Shown piece after piece: positions 48,284-58,342 of a stretch of DNA of 64,000 nt; positions within the stretch are counted from its first letter, which is position 1; each line of letters opens with the position of its first letter. The stretch comes from Flavobacteriales bacterium UBA952 (GTDB lineage Bacteria > Bacteroidota > Bacteroidia > Flavobacteriales_D > Crocinitomicaceae): positions 1 to 64,000 of the forward strand of contig CAJJBU010000021.1 of NCBI GenBank assembly GCA_905182495.1, in the 5' to 3' direction. The notes under the pieces were generated by a model, which worked only from the letters and a program-made list of their open reading frames with translations, searched no databases and was not told the origin of the DNA. The translations under genes were made by a program, and so were the position numbers.

Positions 48284-49875
48284 TTGGGTTTTATTTTTTT
48301 TGATATTGCGAAGATGAAAATAAAGACACTTAGAAATGCGGAGCTTCTGCCTAGGTAGTCCCCAAGTACCGTGTATATTGTCTTTGTATTTAGTAATTGA
48401 ACTTCCGAGCTCAAAGCTTTTTCTGCTCCCCATCTCGTTTCTTCTACGATTTCTCCTGCGGGGTTGATAACTCCACTTTTACCCGTGTTTGCAGAGCGAA
48501 TTAGCCATCTTCTGTTTTCAATTGCCCGTAATCGAGCGAAGCTAAAGTGCTGTTTGTATCCAGGTGTGTCTCCCCACCATCCGTCGTTTGTGATGACGCA
48601 TAGTAATTGGGCTCCTATATTGGTTTGGGTAGCTACGAACTCGCTGAAAACAGATTCATAGCATACAATTGGTGCTATTTTCCCAATACCCAATTGAACA
48701 ATCTTAACAGAGTCTTCAATCCCTAGTGAGCCAACAATGCCACCGTTTTCTATAGCTAAGGTTTCAAGGAAGGGAAAGTAATATGAGTAAGGAATTTGTT
48801 CAACACCGGGCACTAATTTTGATTTATGAATAAAATTTGTTTCCTCATTAGGGTTTAACAAAAGACTCGTGTTATAGTATTCGATAAAATCCCCGTTTTC
48901 TAATAGGCGAGAAGCAGTGGAGTTTTTCTTGTTAAAAAGAACCATGGTTGAGGCGCCTATTAAAAGATTTGTATTCCATTTTTTAAGACTATCTCGGTAC
49001 ATAGGGTATATAAATAGAGACTTGATCCGAGACTCTAAAAAGGTGCCGCTGATTGCCGTTTCAGGCGCAAGAATTAAATCTGTATTTTTTTTAATTTTAG
49101 TTGCAGCAAGTTTTAGGATCTTTTGATTTTGATTAAAAAAAGTAGAGGGATCAAATTTCTCGTTGTATGGATCTACATTGGGCTGCACGATGACCGCATT
49201 TAGGTATTTCTTGTTTTTTATTAATGATAATTCTGAGTTTAACTTCGCGCTTAGAATGAACGATGTTATTAATGGAATGGCCAAGAACATGCCAAGAATC
49301 ATTAAAGGCCCCTTCATTGCTACTTTTCGTTTCCAATTTCTGAATATCAAAAAGCATAAGAGGTTGATGGTTAATACCCAGAGTGAACCACCGGAAACTC
49401 CAGTGAATTCATACCACTGAATCCAGCTTGTCCTAATAGAAAAAGTGTTGCCTAAAGTGAGCCATGGGTGTGCGAATTCCCAATGATTGTGCAAGTATTC
49501 AAAGCCTAGCCAATAGAATGGAAAAGAGAGGTAGCCTTGTTTACTTCCAATGTGTTTCCTGGTGAAATGAAAAGCTTGAAAAACAACCATCATAACGGTC
49601 GTGTTAAATAAAAAAGCGAAAATAGCACCGCCTGCATCCGCATTCCAAATCCACCATGAAGTACCGATGTTGAATAATAGAAAAGCGACAAAAGAATGGA
49701 TAAGTAAGAGTCGCGAGGGTAAGCTTGATTCCAGTATGTTTTCTTCAATAATAAGCAAGGGGACAAAGCCTAAGAAAATTAATGGGGTCAAGCTACCCGT
49801 GTGTGGAAAAGCTAAAAACAATGCGGTTCCGCTTAATATAGATGCAATAAAGCGCTGTTTTCTATTCAATTTCAT
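48262..49875 (-). CDS. lnt: Apolipoprotein N-acyltransferase
   Basis: A 537-residue inner-membrane enzyme: about six N-terminal helices (to about 205), a periplasmic nitrilase domain (about 225-500) and a last helix (about 505-527). The catalytic triad is visible as Glu in LAPETAISG, Lys in FIHKSKLVPGVEQ and Cys in IAPIVCYESVF. NDGWWGDTPGYKQHFSFARLRAIENRR is the family signature. It adds the third acyl chain to lipoproteins. The stop codon lies within the hairpin of the opposing candidate small RNA. Confidence 0.94.
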   Translation of the reverse strand: MKLNRKQRFIASILSGTALFLAFPHTGSLTPLIFLGFVPLLIIEENILESSLPSRLLLIHSFVAFLLFNIGTSWWIWNADAGGAIFAFLFNTTVMMVVFQAFHFTRKHIGSKQGYLSFPFYWLGFEYLHNHWEFAHPWLTLGNTFSIRTSWIQWYEFTGVSGGSLWVLTINLLCFLIFRNWKRKVAMKGPLMILGMFLAIPLITSFILSAKLNSELSLIKNKKYLNAVIVQPNVDPYNEKFDPSTFFNQNQKILKLAATKIKKNTDLILAPETAISGTFLESRIKSLFIYPMYRDSLKKWNTNLLIGASTMVLFNKKNSTASRLLENGDFIEYYNTSLLLNPNEETNFIHKSKLVPGVEQIPYSYYFPFLETLAIENGGIVGSLGIEDSVKIVQLGIGKIAPIVCYESVFSEFVATQTNIGAQLLCVITNDGWWGDTPGYKQHFSFARLRAIENRRWLIRSANTGKSGVINPAGEIVEETRWGAEKALSSEVQLLNTKTIYTVLGDYLGRSSAFLSVFIFIFAISKKIKPKNRKGVT

Positions 49876-49900
49876 ATATCAAATATAGTTTCTAGAAAGC

Positions 49901-49926
49901 AAAAAAGGCCGACTAATGCCGACCTT
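49901..49926 (-). terminator. Intrinsic terminator after rplU-rpmA
   Basis: On the minus strand, AAGGTCGGC, loop ATTA, GTCGGCCTT forms a 9-bp stem (two G-U pairs) followed by TTTT, 20 nt past the rpmA stop and before lnt. Confidence 0.8.
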
Positions 49927-49945
49927 TCAATTCATTTTAAAGTTT

Positions 49946-50218
49946 TTAAGCTTCAGTTTCTACGTCCAAAGGAACGATCGAAACAAATGATCTGTTGTTT
50001 TTTTTCTTTTTGAATTCAACGAGTCCATCCTCTAAAGCATAAAGCGTATGGTCTTTTCCAATACCTACGTTGATGCCAGGGTGGTGTTGTGTACCTCTTT
50101 GACGAACGATAATGTTCCCTGCAATTGCAGCTTGTCCACCAAAAATTTTAACACCTAATCTTTTACTCTGTGATTCTCGACCGTTTTTAGAACTACCGAC
50201 TCCTTTCTTATGTGCCAT
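49946..50218 (-). CDS. rpmA: 50S ribosomal protein L27
   Basis: A 90-residue L27 beginning [24 protein letters not shown]. There is no N-terminal cleavable extension as in Firmicutes, so it is used directly. [23 protein letters not shown] is the core signature. The N-terminal tail reaches the peptidyl transferase centre. It follows rplU by 11 nt. Confidence 0.98.
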   Translation of the reverse strand: MAHKKGVGSSKNGRESQSKRLGVKIFGGQAAIAGNIIVRQRGTQHHPGINVGIGKDHTLYALEDGLVEFKKKKNNRSFVSIVPLDVETEA

Positions 50219-50229
50219 GATATTTTATT

Positions 50230-50571
50230 TTATGCCTCCTTAGCTTTCGCCGGCTGTTTCTTAACTTTAATTCCAGTAATAGACAATTCAGTAAATGACT
50301 GTCTGTGGCCATTTTTTTTCCTGTAGCCTTTTCTACGTTTTTTCTTGAAGACAATTACTTTATCTCCTTTAAGGTGATTGACTACCGTTGCGGTGACTTT
50401 TGCACCTTCTATAGCCGGGGCGCCTAGGTTAATCGTTCCATTATCATCTAAAAGCAAAACTTGATCAAACTCAATTTTTGAGCCTTCTTCTGCTTCCAAA
50501 CGATGGACGTAAACCTTCTGGTCTTTTTGCACTTTAAATTGCTGCCCTGCTATCTCTACTATTGCGTACAT
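50230..50571 (-). CDS. rplU: 50S ribosomal protein L21
   Basis: A 113-residue L21: [22 protein letters not shown] and the basic [17 protein letters not shown] rRNA-binding loop, with a short Lys/Ala-rich tail. It is the first gene of the rplU-rpmA pair. Confidence 0.98.
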   Translation of the reverse strand: MYAIVEIAGQQFKVQKDQKVYVHRLEAEEGSKIEFDQVLLLDDNGTINLGAPAIEGAKVTATVVNHLKGDKVIVFKKKRRKGYRKKNGHRQSFTELSITGIKVKKQPAKAKEA

Positions 50572-50652
50572 AACAATTACATTATAAGTTATCCAAAATT
50601 GGAGAGCAAAGATACTATTTTCTTCTAATGCATCAAAATATTAATTGCTAAA

Positions 50653-51561
50653 TCATAAAGACTTTTTATTACCGCTGTAATTTGCGACGAAAACCCCGAG
50701 TAAGGCAATGAACATTCCTCCGATTTGAGGCAGGCTAATTTGTTCTCCGAATAGCAATCCAAAAAGCACGGCTACAATCGGTATGAAGTAGGTGACAGAG
50801 CTTGCGAAAAGGGCGGAAGTATTTTTGATTATTGTATTAAAAATAAAGAGCGCAAATGCAGTGCCTACGACCGATAGTATGGATAACGCGACGATGCTAT
50901 TTCGTATCTCAGTAGTGTTTTTAAAAGACGCTATGGTTCCTTCCGAAATGAAAATATAGAGCGATGGTCCGAGTAAAAATAGGAATGCGATTGAAGCGAT
51001 GTCTAGGGATTTATAATGACTCAATTTGTAACGAATTACACTGAGGCTAATCGCGTAACAAAGTGTTGCGAATACGACACTGATTATATGGGACCATTCA
51101 CCGTGCATTGAGTTTTTCTTCCCGAAATACAATAGTAAACCAACTCCAATGGATCCAATTAAGGCTCCTATGAGTTGGCGCAAGGTCATTTTGTCTTTAA
51201 ATACCGCTAGAGCAATGAGAATTGTGAAAATAGGAGTTGTACTATTGAGCATTCCCGTGAGTCCTGATGAGATGCCTGTTTCTGCATAGGTAAATAGGAA
51301 GGCGGGCAATAGATTCCCACAAACGGCAACGATTACAAAGGACAACAGGTCCTTTCTGAAATCAACTTTTATCAAAGCTCTCACTCCGAAAGGCAGGAGC
51401 GTCATGCTGGCAATGAGTATGCGCATTGCTGCCACTTGATTTGAAGTAAAAGTAACATCTCCTTCTGGGGTGTACATGGCTTTTTTCATAAGAATAAAGG
51501 AGCTTCCCCAGATAATGGATAGCGTGAGCAGCAGTAGCCAGTATTTCATCTTGATTTTCAC
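50653..51561 (-). CDS. EamA/DMT family transporter
   Basis: A 302-residue protein with ten predicted membrane helices in two EamA repeats (about 8-140 and 152-296). The family-typical IIWGSSFILMKKAM start and PIFTILIALAVFKDKMTLRQLIGALIG and FGLLFGEQISLPQIGGMFIALLGVF ends of each repeat are present. It is a drug/metabolite exporter of unknown substrate. Start could be the ATG at 51561 or 51549. It diverges from mraZ. Confidence 0.9.
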   Translation of the reverse strand: MKIKMKYWLLLLTLSIIWGSSFILMKKAMYTPEGDVTFTSNQVAAMRILIASMTLLPFGVRALIKVDFRKDLLSFVIVAVCGNLLPAFLFTYAETGISSGLTGMLNSTTPIFTILIALAVFKDKMTLRQLIGALIGSIGVGLLLYFGKKNSMHGEWSHIISVVFATLCYAISLSVIRYKLSHYKSLDIASIAFLFLLGPSLYIFISEGTIASFKNTTEIRNSIVALSILSVVGTAFALFIFNTIIKNTSALFASSVTYFIPIVAVLFGLLFGEQISLPQIGGMFIALLGVFVANYSGNKKSL

Positions 51562-51616
51562 AGTTCAAAAGTAAATAATCATCCTTTCAACAAAATCATG
51601 TATAAAAAATAGTTAT

Positions 51617-51630
51617 CCACTTTTTACCAC
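51617..51630 (-). promoter_or_regulatory. MraZ-type box, upstream copy (minus strand)
   Basis: The minus strand reads GTGGTAAAAAGTGG, two GTGG units with 10-bp periodicity, identical to the copy next to mraZ but inverted. It may allow looping or control of the divergent EamA gene. Confidence 0.5.
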
Positions 51631-51653
51631 AATGTAATTAAGGGCTATAATTG

Positions 51654-51684
51654 TTGTTTAACATGGTTAATGGGTGTATTTTTG
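51654..51684 (+). promoter_or_regulatory. Promoter of the mraZ (dcw) operon
   Basis: TTG (51654-51656), 20 nt, TATTTTTG (51677-51684) fits the Bacteroidota consensus, with a start near 51691. The MraZ-type box at 51735-51748 then lies in the 5' leader. Confidence 0.65.
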
Positions 51685-51734
51685 AAACAAAATATTCAAA
51701 CCATCGTTATAAGTTATGAACAATTTGAATATCG

Positions 51735-51748
51735 GTGGTAAAAAGTGG
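51735..51748 (+). promoter_or_regulatory. MraZ-type box upstream of mraZ
   Basis: GTGGTAAAAAGTGG, continued by TAAAA, has two GTGGTAAAA units at a 10-bp period. That is the spacing of the repeats bound by MraZ in other bacteria, so autoregulation of the dcw operon is inferred. Confidence 0.55.
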
Positions 51749-51782
51749 TAAAATTCCATTATTTTTACTCATAAGTTTCGTT

Positions 51783-52244
51783 ATGGCTGGATTAGTAGGA
51801 GAATTTGAGGTTAAATTAGATAGCAAGGGAAGGTTTCTCTTCCCGGCTGGTCTTAGAAAGCAGTTGTCTCCGACTGCCCAGCGTGATTTTATGTTAAACA
51901 AAGGATTTGAAGACTGTCTGACACTTTACCCAATTATGGATTGGGAACGGATGAGTGAGCGTTTGTCTAAAATGAATTTGTTTAAGCCGAAAAATCGAAT
52001 GTTTTATCGTTTGTTCCACCAAGGAGCTAAGCAGATTGCTCTTGACAATGCAGGTCGTGTTTTAATACCCACTGCGCATACTGATCGAATAGGTCTAGGT
52101 CAAGAAGTAATGCTTATCGCTTATAATGATAGAATAGAGATTTGGGATAAATCCAAGTACTTCAATATGATTGAAGATAACATAACGGACTTTGCAGATT
52201 TAGCAAATGAAGTAATGGGAGACTTGGATGAACCAAAAGAATAA
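51783..52244 (+). CDS. mraZ: Transcriptional regulator MraZ
   Basis: A 153-residue AbrB-like double-domain protein. The ATG at 51783 (MAGLVGEFEVKLDSKGRFLFPAG) is chosen over upstream in-frame codons because it gives the normal N-terminus. The second half repeats the motif as QIALDNAGRVLIPTAHTDR. MraZ forms ring multimers that bind repeats upstream of its own operon. Its stop overlaps rsmH by 17 nt. Confidence 0.96.
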   Translation: MAGLVGEFEVKLDSKGRFLFPAGLRKQLSPTAQRDFMLNKGFEDCLTLYPIMDWERMSERLSKMNLFKPKNRMFYRLFHQGAKQIALDNAGRVLIPTAHTDRIGLGQEVMLIAYNDRIEIWDKSKYFNMIEDNITDFADLANEVMGDLDEPKE

Positions 52245-53145
52245 CACATATCACATACCAGTTTTGCGCGACGCTTGTGTCGAGGGCTTGGACATCAATC
52301 CCGATGGCATTTATGTTGACGCGACTTTCGGAGGGGGTGGGCATTCACGTTCTATTTTTGAAAAGCTTTCAAGCAAGGGCGCTTTGTATGCTATTGACCA
52401 AGATGAGGATGCTCGTCGAAATGTTTGGGAGGCTCCAAATTTTCATTTCATTCAATCTAATTTTTCATTTCTAAGCAATCAACTTCGGCTTAAGGGAATT
52501 AAGAAAGTGGATGGGATTCTCGCTGACCTCGGTGTTTCTTCTCATCAGTTTGATGAAGGGGATCGGGGTTTTTCAATTCGAAACGATGCAGAGCTCGATA
52601 TGCGAATGAATACTTCGGCTACCATGACAGCTGTCGATTTTCTTAATGAAAGTGATGAGGCAGAGTTGAGTAGGGTTTTTAGGAATTTTGGAGAAGTTAA
52701 AAATGCCAGAAGGCTTGCCTATGAGGTCGTCAAATTTCGACAAGGAAATTCACTTCGCACTACTCAGGAATTAATTTCTTTTTTATCGGGTTTCGCTCCA
52801 AGATTCAAAGAAAACAGGTATTACGCCCAGGTTTTTCAAGCGATACGAATTGAGGTCAATCAAGAGATAAAAGTTCTTGAAGACCTTTTGTTGCAATGCA
52901 CTGATCTTATTCGGCCGGGAGGAAGACTTGTCGTTATGTCCTACCATTCTCTAGAGGATAGGTTGGTGAAGAATTATTTAAAGAAAGGGAACCTGGAGGG
53001 GGAATTAGAAAAAGATTTTTATGGAAATCCGATAAAGCCTTTTACGGAAGTCACGAGAAAGCCAATAATTCCAAATGAAAAAGAACAAGAAGAAAACACG
53101 CGTTCGAGAAGCGCTAAATTAAGAATAGGAGAACGGAATGTCTAA
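52228..53145 (+). CDS. rsmH: 16S rRNA (cytosine-1402-N4)-methyltransferase
   Basis: A 305-residue protein: HIPVLRDACVEGL start, SAM motif VDATFGGGGHSRSIF, LADLGVSSHQFDEGDRGFSIR, and PGGRLVVMSYHSLEDRLVKNYL. It methylates C1402 of 16S rRNA. It overlaps mraZ and the ftsL-like gene in the dcw cluster. Confidence 0.97.
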   Translation: MNQKNNTYHIPVLRDACVEGLDINPDGIYVDATFGGGGHSRSIFEKLSSKGALYAIDQDEDARRNVWEAPNFHFIQSNFSFLSNQLRLKGIKKVDGILADLGVSSHQFDEGDRGFSIRNDAELDMRMNTSATMTAVDFLNESDEAELSRVFRNFGEVKNARRLAYEVVKFRQGNSLRTTQELISFLSGFAPRFKENRYYAQVFQAIRIEVNQEIKVLEDLLLQCTDLIRPGGRLVVMSYHSLEDRLVKNYLKKGNLEGELEKDFYGNPIKPFTEVTRKPIIPNEKEQEENTRSRSAKLRIGERNV

Positions 53146-53518
53146 ACAAGAAAACAATTCGGGTAACCCATTTCAAGAGACGGGAAAAGCAAAAAAGAAA
53201 TCAAATGCTTTTGCTCAAATTCTTAATGGGGAATTCTTGACAAAGTCATTTGTCTTGAACAACCTTCCCTTTATTTTCTTTAGCCTTTTCCTACTTATTC
53301 TTTTCGTGGCTAAAGGTTATTACGTTAAGCAAGTCAAAGATGAAATTCGTTCGACACAAGTTGAGATTAACCAGAACGCGGCAGACTTTCTTGAGGTAAA
53401 AACAATATTTGAAACGGAGACACGCCGCCAGAACTTGGTGGATAGACTACAAGAGAGACAGTTGAAAGAGTCTTTAAATGCCACAAGAGTAATACGCCTA
53501 AAACCTTCGTCGGAATGA
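53138..53518 (+). CDS. ftsL: FtsL-like cell division protein
   Basis: A 126-residue bitopic protein: a basic cytoplasmic tail (about 1-40), one membrane helix (LPFIFFSLFLLILFVAKGYY, about 43-62) and a periplasmic coiled coil (about 66-112). Sequence similarity to proteobacterial FtsL is low, but topology, size and position between rsmH and ftsI match the Bacteroidota FtsL-like family. It would bridge FtsQ/FtsB and FtsWI. It overlaps both neighbours. Confidence 0.85.
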   Translation: MSKQENNSGNPFQETGKAKKKSNAFAQILNGEFLTKSFVLNNLPFIFFSLFLLILFVAKGYYVKQVKDEIRSTQVEINQNAADFLEVKTIFETETRRQNLVDRLQERQLKESLNATRVIRLKPSSE

Positions 53519-55638
53519 AAGACAAGAGCAAGAATTTCTTGACCTACAGGGCATACCTTATTTATTTTGGGTTTGTGGCCATAATGATGCTAGTCGTCTG
53601 GATGGTGATTTCCATACAGTTTTCTGAGAAATCTGCAGGTTCTTTTCCTGGGGAGAGGAAGATACAAGAACGCATCGTTTCTGATGACCCTAGATATGGT
53701 GACGTTTTGGATAAGGACTTAAACCCTTTGATTACCACTGTTTCCTACTACGATATTTATATGGATCCTACGGTCGCATCAACAGAACTGTTTGAATCGA
53801 AAATAGACTCTTTGGCAATAGGCATCAGTAAGATGTTTCAAAGGAAAGAAGCCCATGTAATTTCAAATCAATTGCGGAAGGCTAGAGCGATGGGAAATCG
53901 CTATGTTTTGATTCAAAAACAGGTCACCAATGAACAAAGAAAGGCCTTGCGTGAACTTCCTTTATTTAATAAAGGTAGAAATAAGGGAGGGATTATTGAT
54001 GGTCAGAATCAAGAGAATACCGTACGTAAAAACCCAAAAGGACAGCAGGCAAGAAGAACTTTAGGCTATCACAAAGAGATTGATGGGAAGACATATTCGG
54101 TAGGCATAGAAGGGGCTTATCATGATTATCTAGCGGGTAAAGCTGGGGAGCAAGTTGAGCAACGTTTTGCGAATGGATGGAGAAAGACGGGGCGAATCAT
54201 AGAAGAGTCCGTGTCTGGTTCCGATGTGGTTACAACAATTGATTCTGATATACAGGAAGTTGTTCATTCAGAGCTAGAAAAGCAGCTCATAACAATGGAT
54301 GCGTCTCACGGATGTGTCGTTGTGATGGAGGTTTCAACAGGTTACATCAGGGCAATTTCTAACCTACGAAGGAATGAGGATAGTACTTTTTCTGAGTCCT
54401 ATAATTATGCCGTTGGTCGTCTTTCAGCACCTGGTTCGACTTTCAAACTAGCTTCATTAATGGCTGTGCTTGAAGATGGTAGGTTGACTTTAGACTCTGA
54501 GGTTAATGCTACGGGGGAGTATCGTTTTAAGGGTTCAAAGAAGCCTTTGTACGACTCAAATTATGGTCATGGATATGGCAAGATTACTTTGAAAGAGGCT
54601 TTTGAGCAATCCTCAAATGTAATTGCACCAACCATCAATGATGTCTATAAAAACGAACCACATCAATTCATTACCAAGCTCGAAAAATTTGGTCTTACTC
54701 GGCCCTTGGGGCTTTCAATAGCAGGAGAACCAAAGCCTAAGGTTTCTAGGCCGGGTTCTTCAGAGTGGTCTGGCATTTCTATTCCGTATATGGCTATAGG
54801 TTATGAGCTAGAGCAGACGCCTTTACAGACGCTGAATCTATATAATACGGTAGCGAATAACGGCAGGATGATGAAGCCTCAATTTGTTAAGGAAATTAGA
54901 AATTCGGGACAAGTAGTTCGCTCCTTTGACCCTGTGGTTCTGGATGAAAAGATATGCCGTCAATCTACAATTGACCAGGTCAAGAGCTGTCTTGTTGGGG
55001 TTATGGAAAACGGGACCGGAAAGGACTTAAAGAGTGTTATGTTCAAGATTGCTGGTAAAACGGGGACGGTTAAGTTGTTGGATGTTTCAGGAGAGTTTTT
55101 GAAAAGATCTCAATCGGAATACCAAGCGTCATTTTGTGGGTTTTTCCCTGCAGAAAAGCCTTTGTATTCTTGCATTGTAGTAATCTACAAGCCTAAAAAA
55201 AACATCTATGGAGCCAAAGTTTCAGGGACGGTTTTTGCAGCTGTGGCCAACAAGGTATTCGCATCTAATCTAAAGTACCATCAGGCAGTCAATGAAGGAT
55301 CGGTTAAATCAGAGAGTTTACCCCGAATAAAAGCAGGATCAAAATCGGACGTGTCTAATGTGTTGGCCGAACTTGGATACGAGCATAATGTCGTTGGTGG
55401 CGGTAAGTGGATCGCTCAAGTGAGCCCTAAGGAGAAAATTAATTTGATCCCTAGAAGTATGAAAGAAAACGTTGTTCCCAATGTGCAGGGTATGACAGCG
55501 AAAGATGCTATTTACCTACTAGAGTCTATGGGGGTCATTGTGAAGATTAGCGGATATGGTACCGTAGTTTATCAGTCTATTCCTGAGGGCACTGATATAG
55601 AAAAAGGAAGATTAATCAAATTGACTTTGAAGAACTGA
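53515..55638 (+). CDS. ftsI: Division-specific penicillin-binding protein (FtsI/PBP3) with PASTA domain
   Basis: A 707-residue class B PBP: membrane anchor (about 12-32), pedestal domain, transpeptidase with S308 in APGSTFKLAS, SSN motif in EQSSNVIA and KTGT in IAGKTGTVK. A C-terminal PASTA domain follows (about 645-707, VPNVQGMTAKDAIYLLESMG). It cross-links septal peptidoglycan in partnership with FtsW, encoded downstream. It overlaps ftsL by 4 nt, and the last base of its stop is the first base of murE. Confidence 0.96.
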   Translation: MKDKSKNFLTYRAYLIYFGFVAIMMLVVWMVISIQFSEKSAGSFPGERKIQERIVSDDPRYGDVLDKDLNPLITTVSYYDIYMDPTVASTELFESKIDSLAIGISKMFQRKEAHVISNQLRKARAMGNRYVLIQKQVTNEQRKALRELPLFNKGRNKGGIIDGQNQENTVRKNPKGQQARRTLGYHKEIDGKTYSVGIEGAYHDYLAGKAGEQVEQRFANGWRKTGRIIEESVSGSDVVTTIDSDIQEVVHSELEKQLITMDASHGCVVVMEVSTGYIRAISNLRRNEDSTFSESYNYAVGRLSAPGSTFKLASLMAVLEDGRLTLDSEVNATGEYRFKGSKKPLYDSNYGHGYGKITLKEAFEQSSNVIAPTINDVYKNEPHQFITKLEKFGLTRPLGLSIAGEPKPKVSRPGSSEWSGISIPYMAIGYELEQTPLQTLNLYNTVANNGRMMKPQFVKEIRNSGQVVRSFDPVVLDEKICRQSTIDQVKSCLVGVMENGTGKDLKSVMFKIAGKTGTVKLLDVSGEFLKRSQSEYQASFCGFFPAEKPLYSCIVVIYKPKKNIYGAKVSGTVFAAVANKVFASNLKYHQAVNEGSVKSESLPRIKAGSKSDVSNVLAELGYEHNVVGGGKWIAQVSPKEKINLIPRSMKENVVPNVQGMTAKDAIYLLESMGVIVKISGYGTVVYQSIPEGTDIEKGRLIKLTLKN

Positions 55639-57101
55639 TGAAAGAGCTAACAGATTTATTGAAATCGATTAAGCATTCCATTCTAAGTGGGTCAAGTGCC
55701 CCTGTAATTGATGCGCTTCAGTTTGATTCAAGGCGTTGCGATTCAGGATCTCTGTTTGTTGCTGTGAAAGGCGTATCGGTCGATGGGCATGATTACCTAA
55801 AGTCAGCACATGCAAATGGTTGTCGCGTATTTGTTGTTGACCGCGATGTATCCTTTAGCGAATCTGACATTTGTTTGGTAAAGGTTGATAATTCTTCAGA
55901 GGCATTAGCATTACTTGCGGATTCATTTTATGATTCTCCATCAAAGGAAATAAAGCTTGTAGGCATTACTGGCACGAACGGTAAAACGACCTGTGCAACA
56001 TTGATGCACGATTTGTTTACGAGCCGCGGTTATCGTTCAGGTTTATTATCTACGGTAGTCAATAAAATAGGAAATAGTGAGGTCAAGGCTACCCATACGA
56101 CACCAGAACCAATAGCCCTGAACGCTTTGTTGCGTGAAATGATCAATGCTGGATGTGCCTATTGTTTTATGGAGGTGAGTTCGCATGCGATTGTTCAAAA
56201 CAGAGTTTATGGATTGAATTTTATTGGTGGTGTGTTTACAAATATATCCCATGATCACTTAGATTATCATGAGACTTTTGCGTCCTATATTTCTGCCAAA
56301 AAACACTTTTTTGATTGCCTTTCCAAAGAGGCATTTGCGCTTGTTAATATAGATGATAAGAATGGTAAGGTGATGCTTCAAAACACAAAAGCAAAAAAGC
56401 TTCATTATGCCCTTAGATCGCCTGCTGATTTTAAAGCAAAGGTGATAGAAAATGAGCTTTCTGGTTTGCATTTAGATCTTGACGGGATCGAATTTCACTC
56501 GCGACTCATAGGGCGATTTAATGCCTACAACTTACTCACGGTATATGCGGTTTCTATTCTTTTAGGAGAAGATAAGATTGAGACATTAAGTGCACTTAGT
56601 AACCTGCAGTCCGTAGAAGGTCGTTTTCAATCCTTAAAAGTAATGAAAGGCCCTACGGTGATTGTGGACTATGCACACACGCCAGATGCTTTAGAAAATG
56701 TTCTTGAAACGATTATTGCGATTAAAAAAACGACTTCTCGAATTCTTACGGTTGTAGGTTGCGGTGGTGACCGTGACAAAGAGAAACGTCCAATTATGGC
56801 CTTGTTGGCTAGTGAAATGAGCGATGAGCTTATACTGACTTCTGACAACCCACGCAGTGAAGACCCTGGGCTTATTCTAGAGGATATGCAGGAAGGACTA
56901 AGTAAGGTCCAGAAAGATGCGGCTTTTACCATTAACGATCGCAGGGAGGCTATAAAATTGGCAATAAAACTAGCGAAGTCAGACGACGTTGTCTTGATTG
57001 CCGGAAAGGGACATGAAAAATATCAGGAAATAAGCGGAGTACGCTATGACTTCGATGACTTTCAAATCGCAAGTGATTTTACAAACCAAATGAATAATTA
57101 A
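55638..57101 (+). CDS. murE: UDP-MurNAc-tripeptide synthetase MurE
   Basis: A 487-residue Mur ligase with P-loop GTNGKTT (112-118), HTTPEP, and the DNPR motif (about 403-406, [10 protein letters not shown]) that marks meso-diaminopimelate as the amino acid added. The carbamylated Lys region (YISAKKHFF) is present. It acts in the cytoplasm and predicts a DAP-type peptidoglycan. It shares one base with each neighbour. Confidence 0.96.
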   Translation: MKELTDLLKSIKHSILSGSSAPVIDALQFDSRRCDSGSLFVAVKGVSVDGHDYLKSAHANGCRVFVVDRDVSFSESDICLVKVDNSSEALALLADSFYDSPSKEIKLVGITGTNGKTTCATLMHDLFTSRGYRSGLLSTVVNKIGNSEVKATHTTPEPIALNALLREMINAGCAYCFMEVSSHAIVQNRVYGLNFIGGVFTNISHDHLDYHETFASYISAKKHFFDCLSKEAFALVNIDDKNGKVMLQNTKAKKLHYALRSPADFKAKVIENELSGLHLDLDGIEFHSRLIGRFNAYNLLTVYAVSILLGEDKIETLSALSNLQSVEGRFQSLKVMKGPTVIVDYAHTPDALENVLETIIAIKKTTSRILTVVGCGGDRDKEKRPIMALLASEMSDELILTSDNPRSEDPGLILEDMQEGLSKVQKDAAFTINDRREAIKLAIKLAKSDDVVLIAGKGHEKYQEISGVRYDFDDFQIASDFTNQMNN

Positions 57102-58342
57102 TGCTATACTATCTGTTTGAAATTTTTGAAAAATATAATTTTCCGGGAGCGGGGCTTTTTAGCTATATCTCTTTCCGTTCAGCCCTCGCCTTAATTACCT
57201 CCTTGTTGATTTCAATTGTTTTGGGAAAGAAAATCATTTACAAGCTACAGAAACAACAAATTGGAGAGACGGTTCGAGACTTGGGATTGGCTGGCCAAAT
57301 TGAAAAGACGGGTACTCCAACTATGGGGGGCTTGATTATTCTTGGTGCAATCATCATACCGACGGTACTTTTCGCGAGATTGGATAATGTATATGTCATT
57401 ACCATGTTGCTAGCCACCATATGGCTTGGATTAATCGGTTTCATTGATGATTACATTAAGGTATTCAAAAAGAATAAGGAAGGGCTCAAAGGCAGGTTTA
57501 AGGTTTTTGGTCAAATTGGAGTAGGATTGATTGTGGGATCGGTGCTGTATTTCTCCAATGATGTCGTGGTTCATAAAAGAGTATCAAATGACTACAAGCT
57601 AAAAGCCAATGAAAAAATGGTTTCACATCAACATACTACTTCAGACGATCAGTCTTTTAAGTGGGTTGAAACGGATGAGATGACCACGACGATTCCATTT
57701 GTTAAGGATAATGAATTCAATTACAAATGGTTATTAGGGGGCAATTCATCTTATGGTTGGTTGATTTTCATTCCGATTGTCATTTTTATTGTGATTGCCG
57801 TTTCTAATGGCGCAAATATGACAGATGGCCTTGACGGTCTAGCTACGGGTACTTCTGCGATCATCGGAATTGCACTTGCTATTTTGGCATATGTAAGTTC
57901 ACATGTTCGTTTTTCAGATTATTTGAATGTAATGTATATTCCTTTTGCTGAAGAACTCGTGGTTTTTATTTCTGCTTTTGTGGGGGCGTGTATTGGTTTT
58001 TTATGGTTCAATTCCTACCCCGCTCAGGTATTTATGGGTGATACAGGGAGTCTTGCAATTGGAGGGATTATAGCTGTCTTTGCCATTTCCATTCGAAAAG
58101 AACTATTAATCCCTGTATTGTGTGGTGTCTTTCTGATAGAAAACATCTCGGTCATACTCCAAGTTGGCTATTTCAAATATTCTCGGAGAAAATATGGTGT
58201 AGGCAGGCGCATCTTTAAAATGGCACCACTGCATCATCATTATCAAAAATCAGGCATGCATGAGGCTAAAATCGTAGCTAGATTCTGGATTTTGGCGGTC
58301 CTGTTAGCGGTAATAACCATAGTAACTCTTAAGGTTCGTTAA
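57101..58342 (+). CDS. mraY: Phospho-MurNAc-pentapeptide translocase MraY
   Basis: A 413-residue membrane enzyme with about ten helices. [47 protein letters not shown] and the His-rich loop [12 protein letters not shown] are the catalytic signatures. A roughly 60-residue insertion (about 160-220) between helices is usual in Bacteroidota. It makes lipid I. Confidence 0.97.
   Translation: MLYYLFEIFEKYNFPGAGLFSYISFRSALALITSLLISIVLGKKIIYKLQKQQIGETVRDLGLAGQIEKTGTPTMGGLIILGAIIIPTVLFARLDNVYVITMLLATIWLGLIGFIDDYIKVFKKNKEGLKGRFKVFGQIGVGLIVGSVLYFSNDVVVHKRVSNDYKLKANEKMVSHQHTTSDDQSFKWVETDEMTTTIPFVKDNEFNYKWLLGGNSSYGWLIFIPIVIFIVIAVSNGANMTDGLDGLATGTSAIIGIALAILAYVSSHVRFSDYLNVMYIPFAEELVVFISAFVGACIGFLWFNSYPAQVFMGDTGSLAIGGIIAVFAISIRKELLIPVLCGVFLIENISVILQVGYFKYSRRKYGVGRRIFKMAPLHHHYQKSGMHEAKIVARFWILAVLLAVITIVTLKVR

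Noticed and set aside
53138-53518. FtsL-like gene as an unknown gene
   Set aside because: Low sequence similarity is normal for FtsL; topology and place between rsmH and ftsI make the assignment reasonable.
57580-57740. Insertion in mraY as a foreign or intein-like element
   Set aside because: It is only about 60 residues, in frame, without splice or endonuclease motifs, and such a loop is usual for Bacteroidota MraY.
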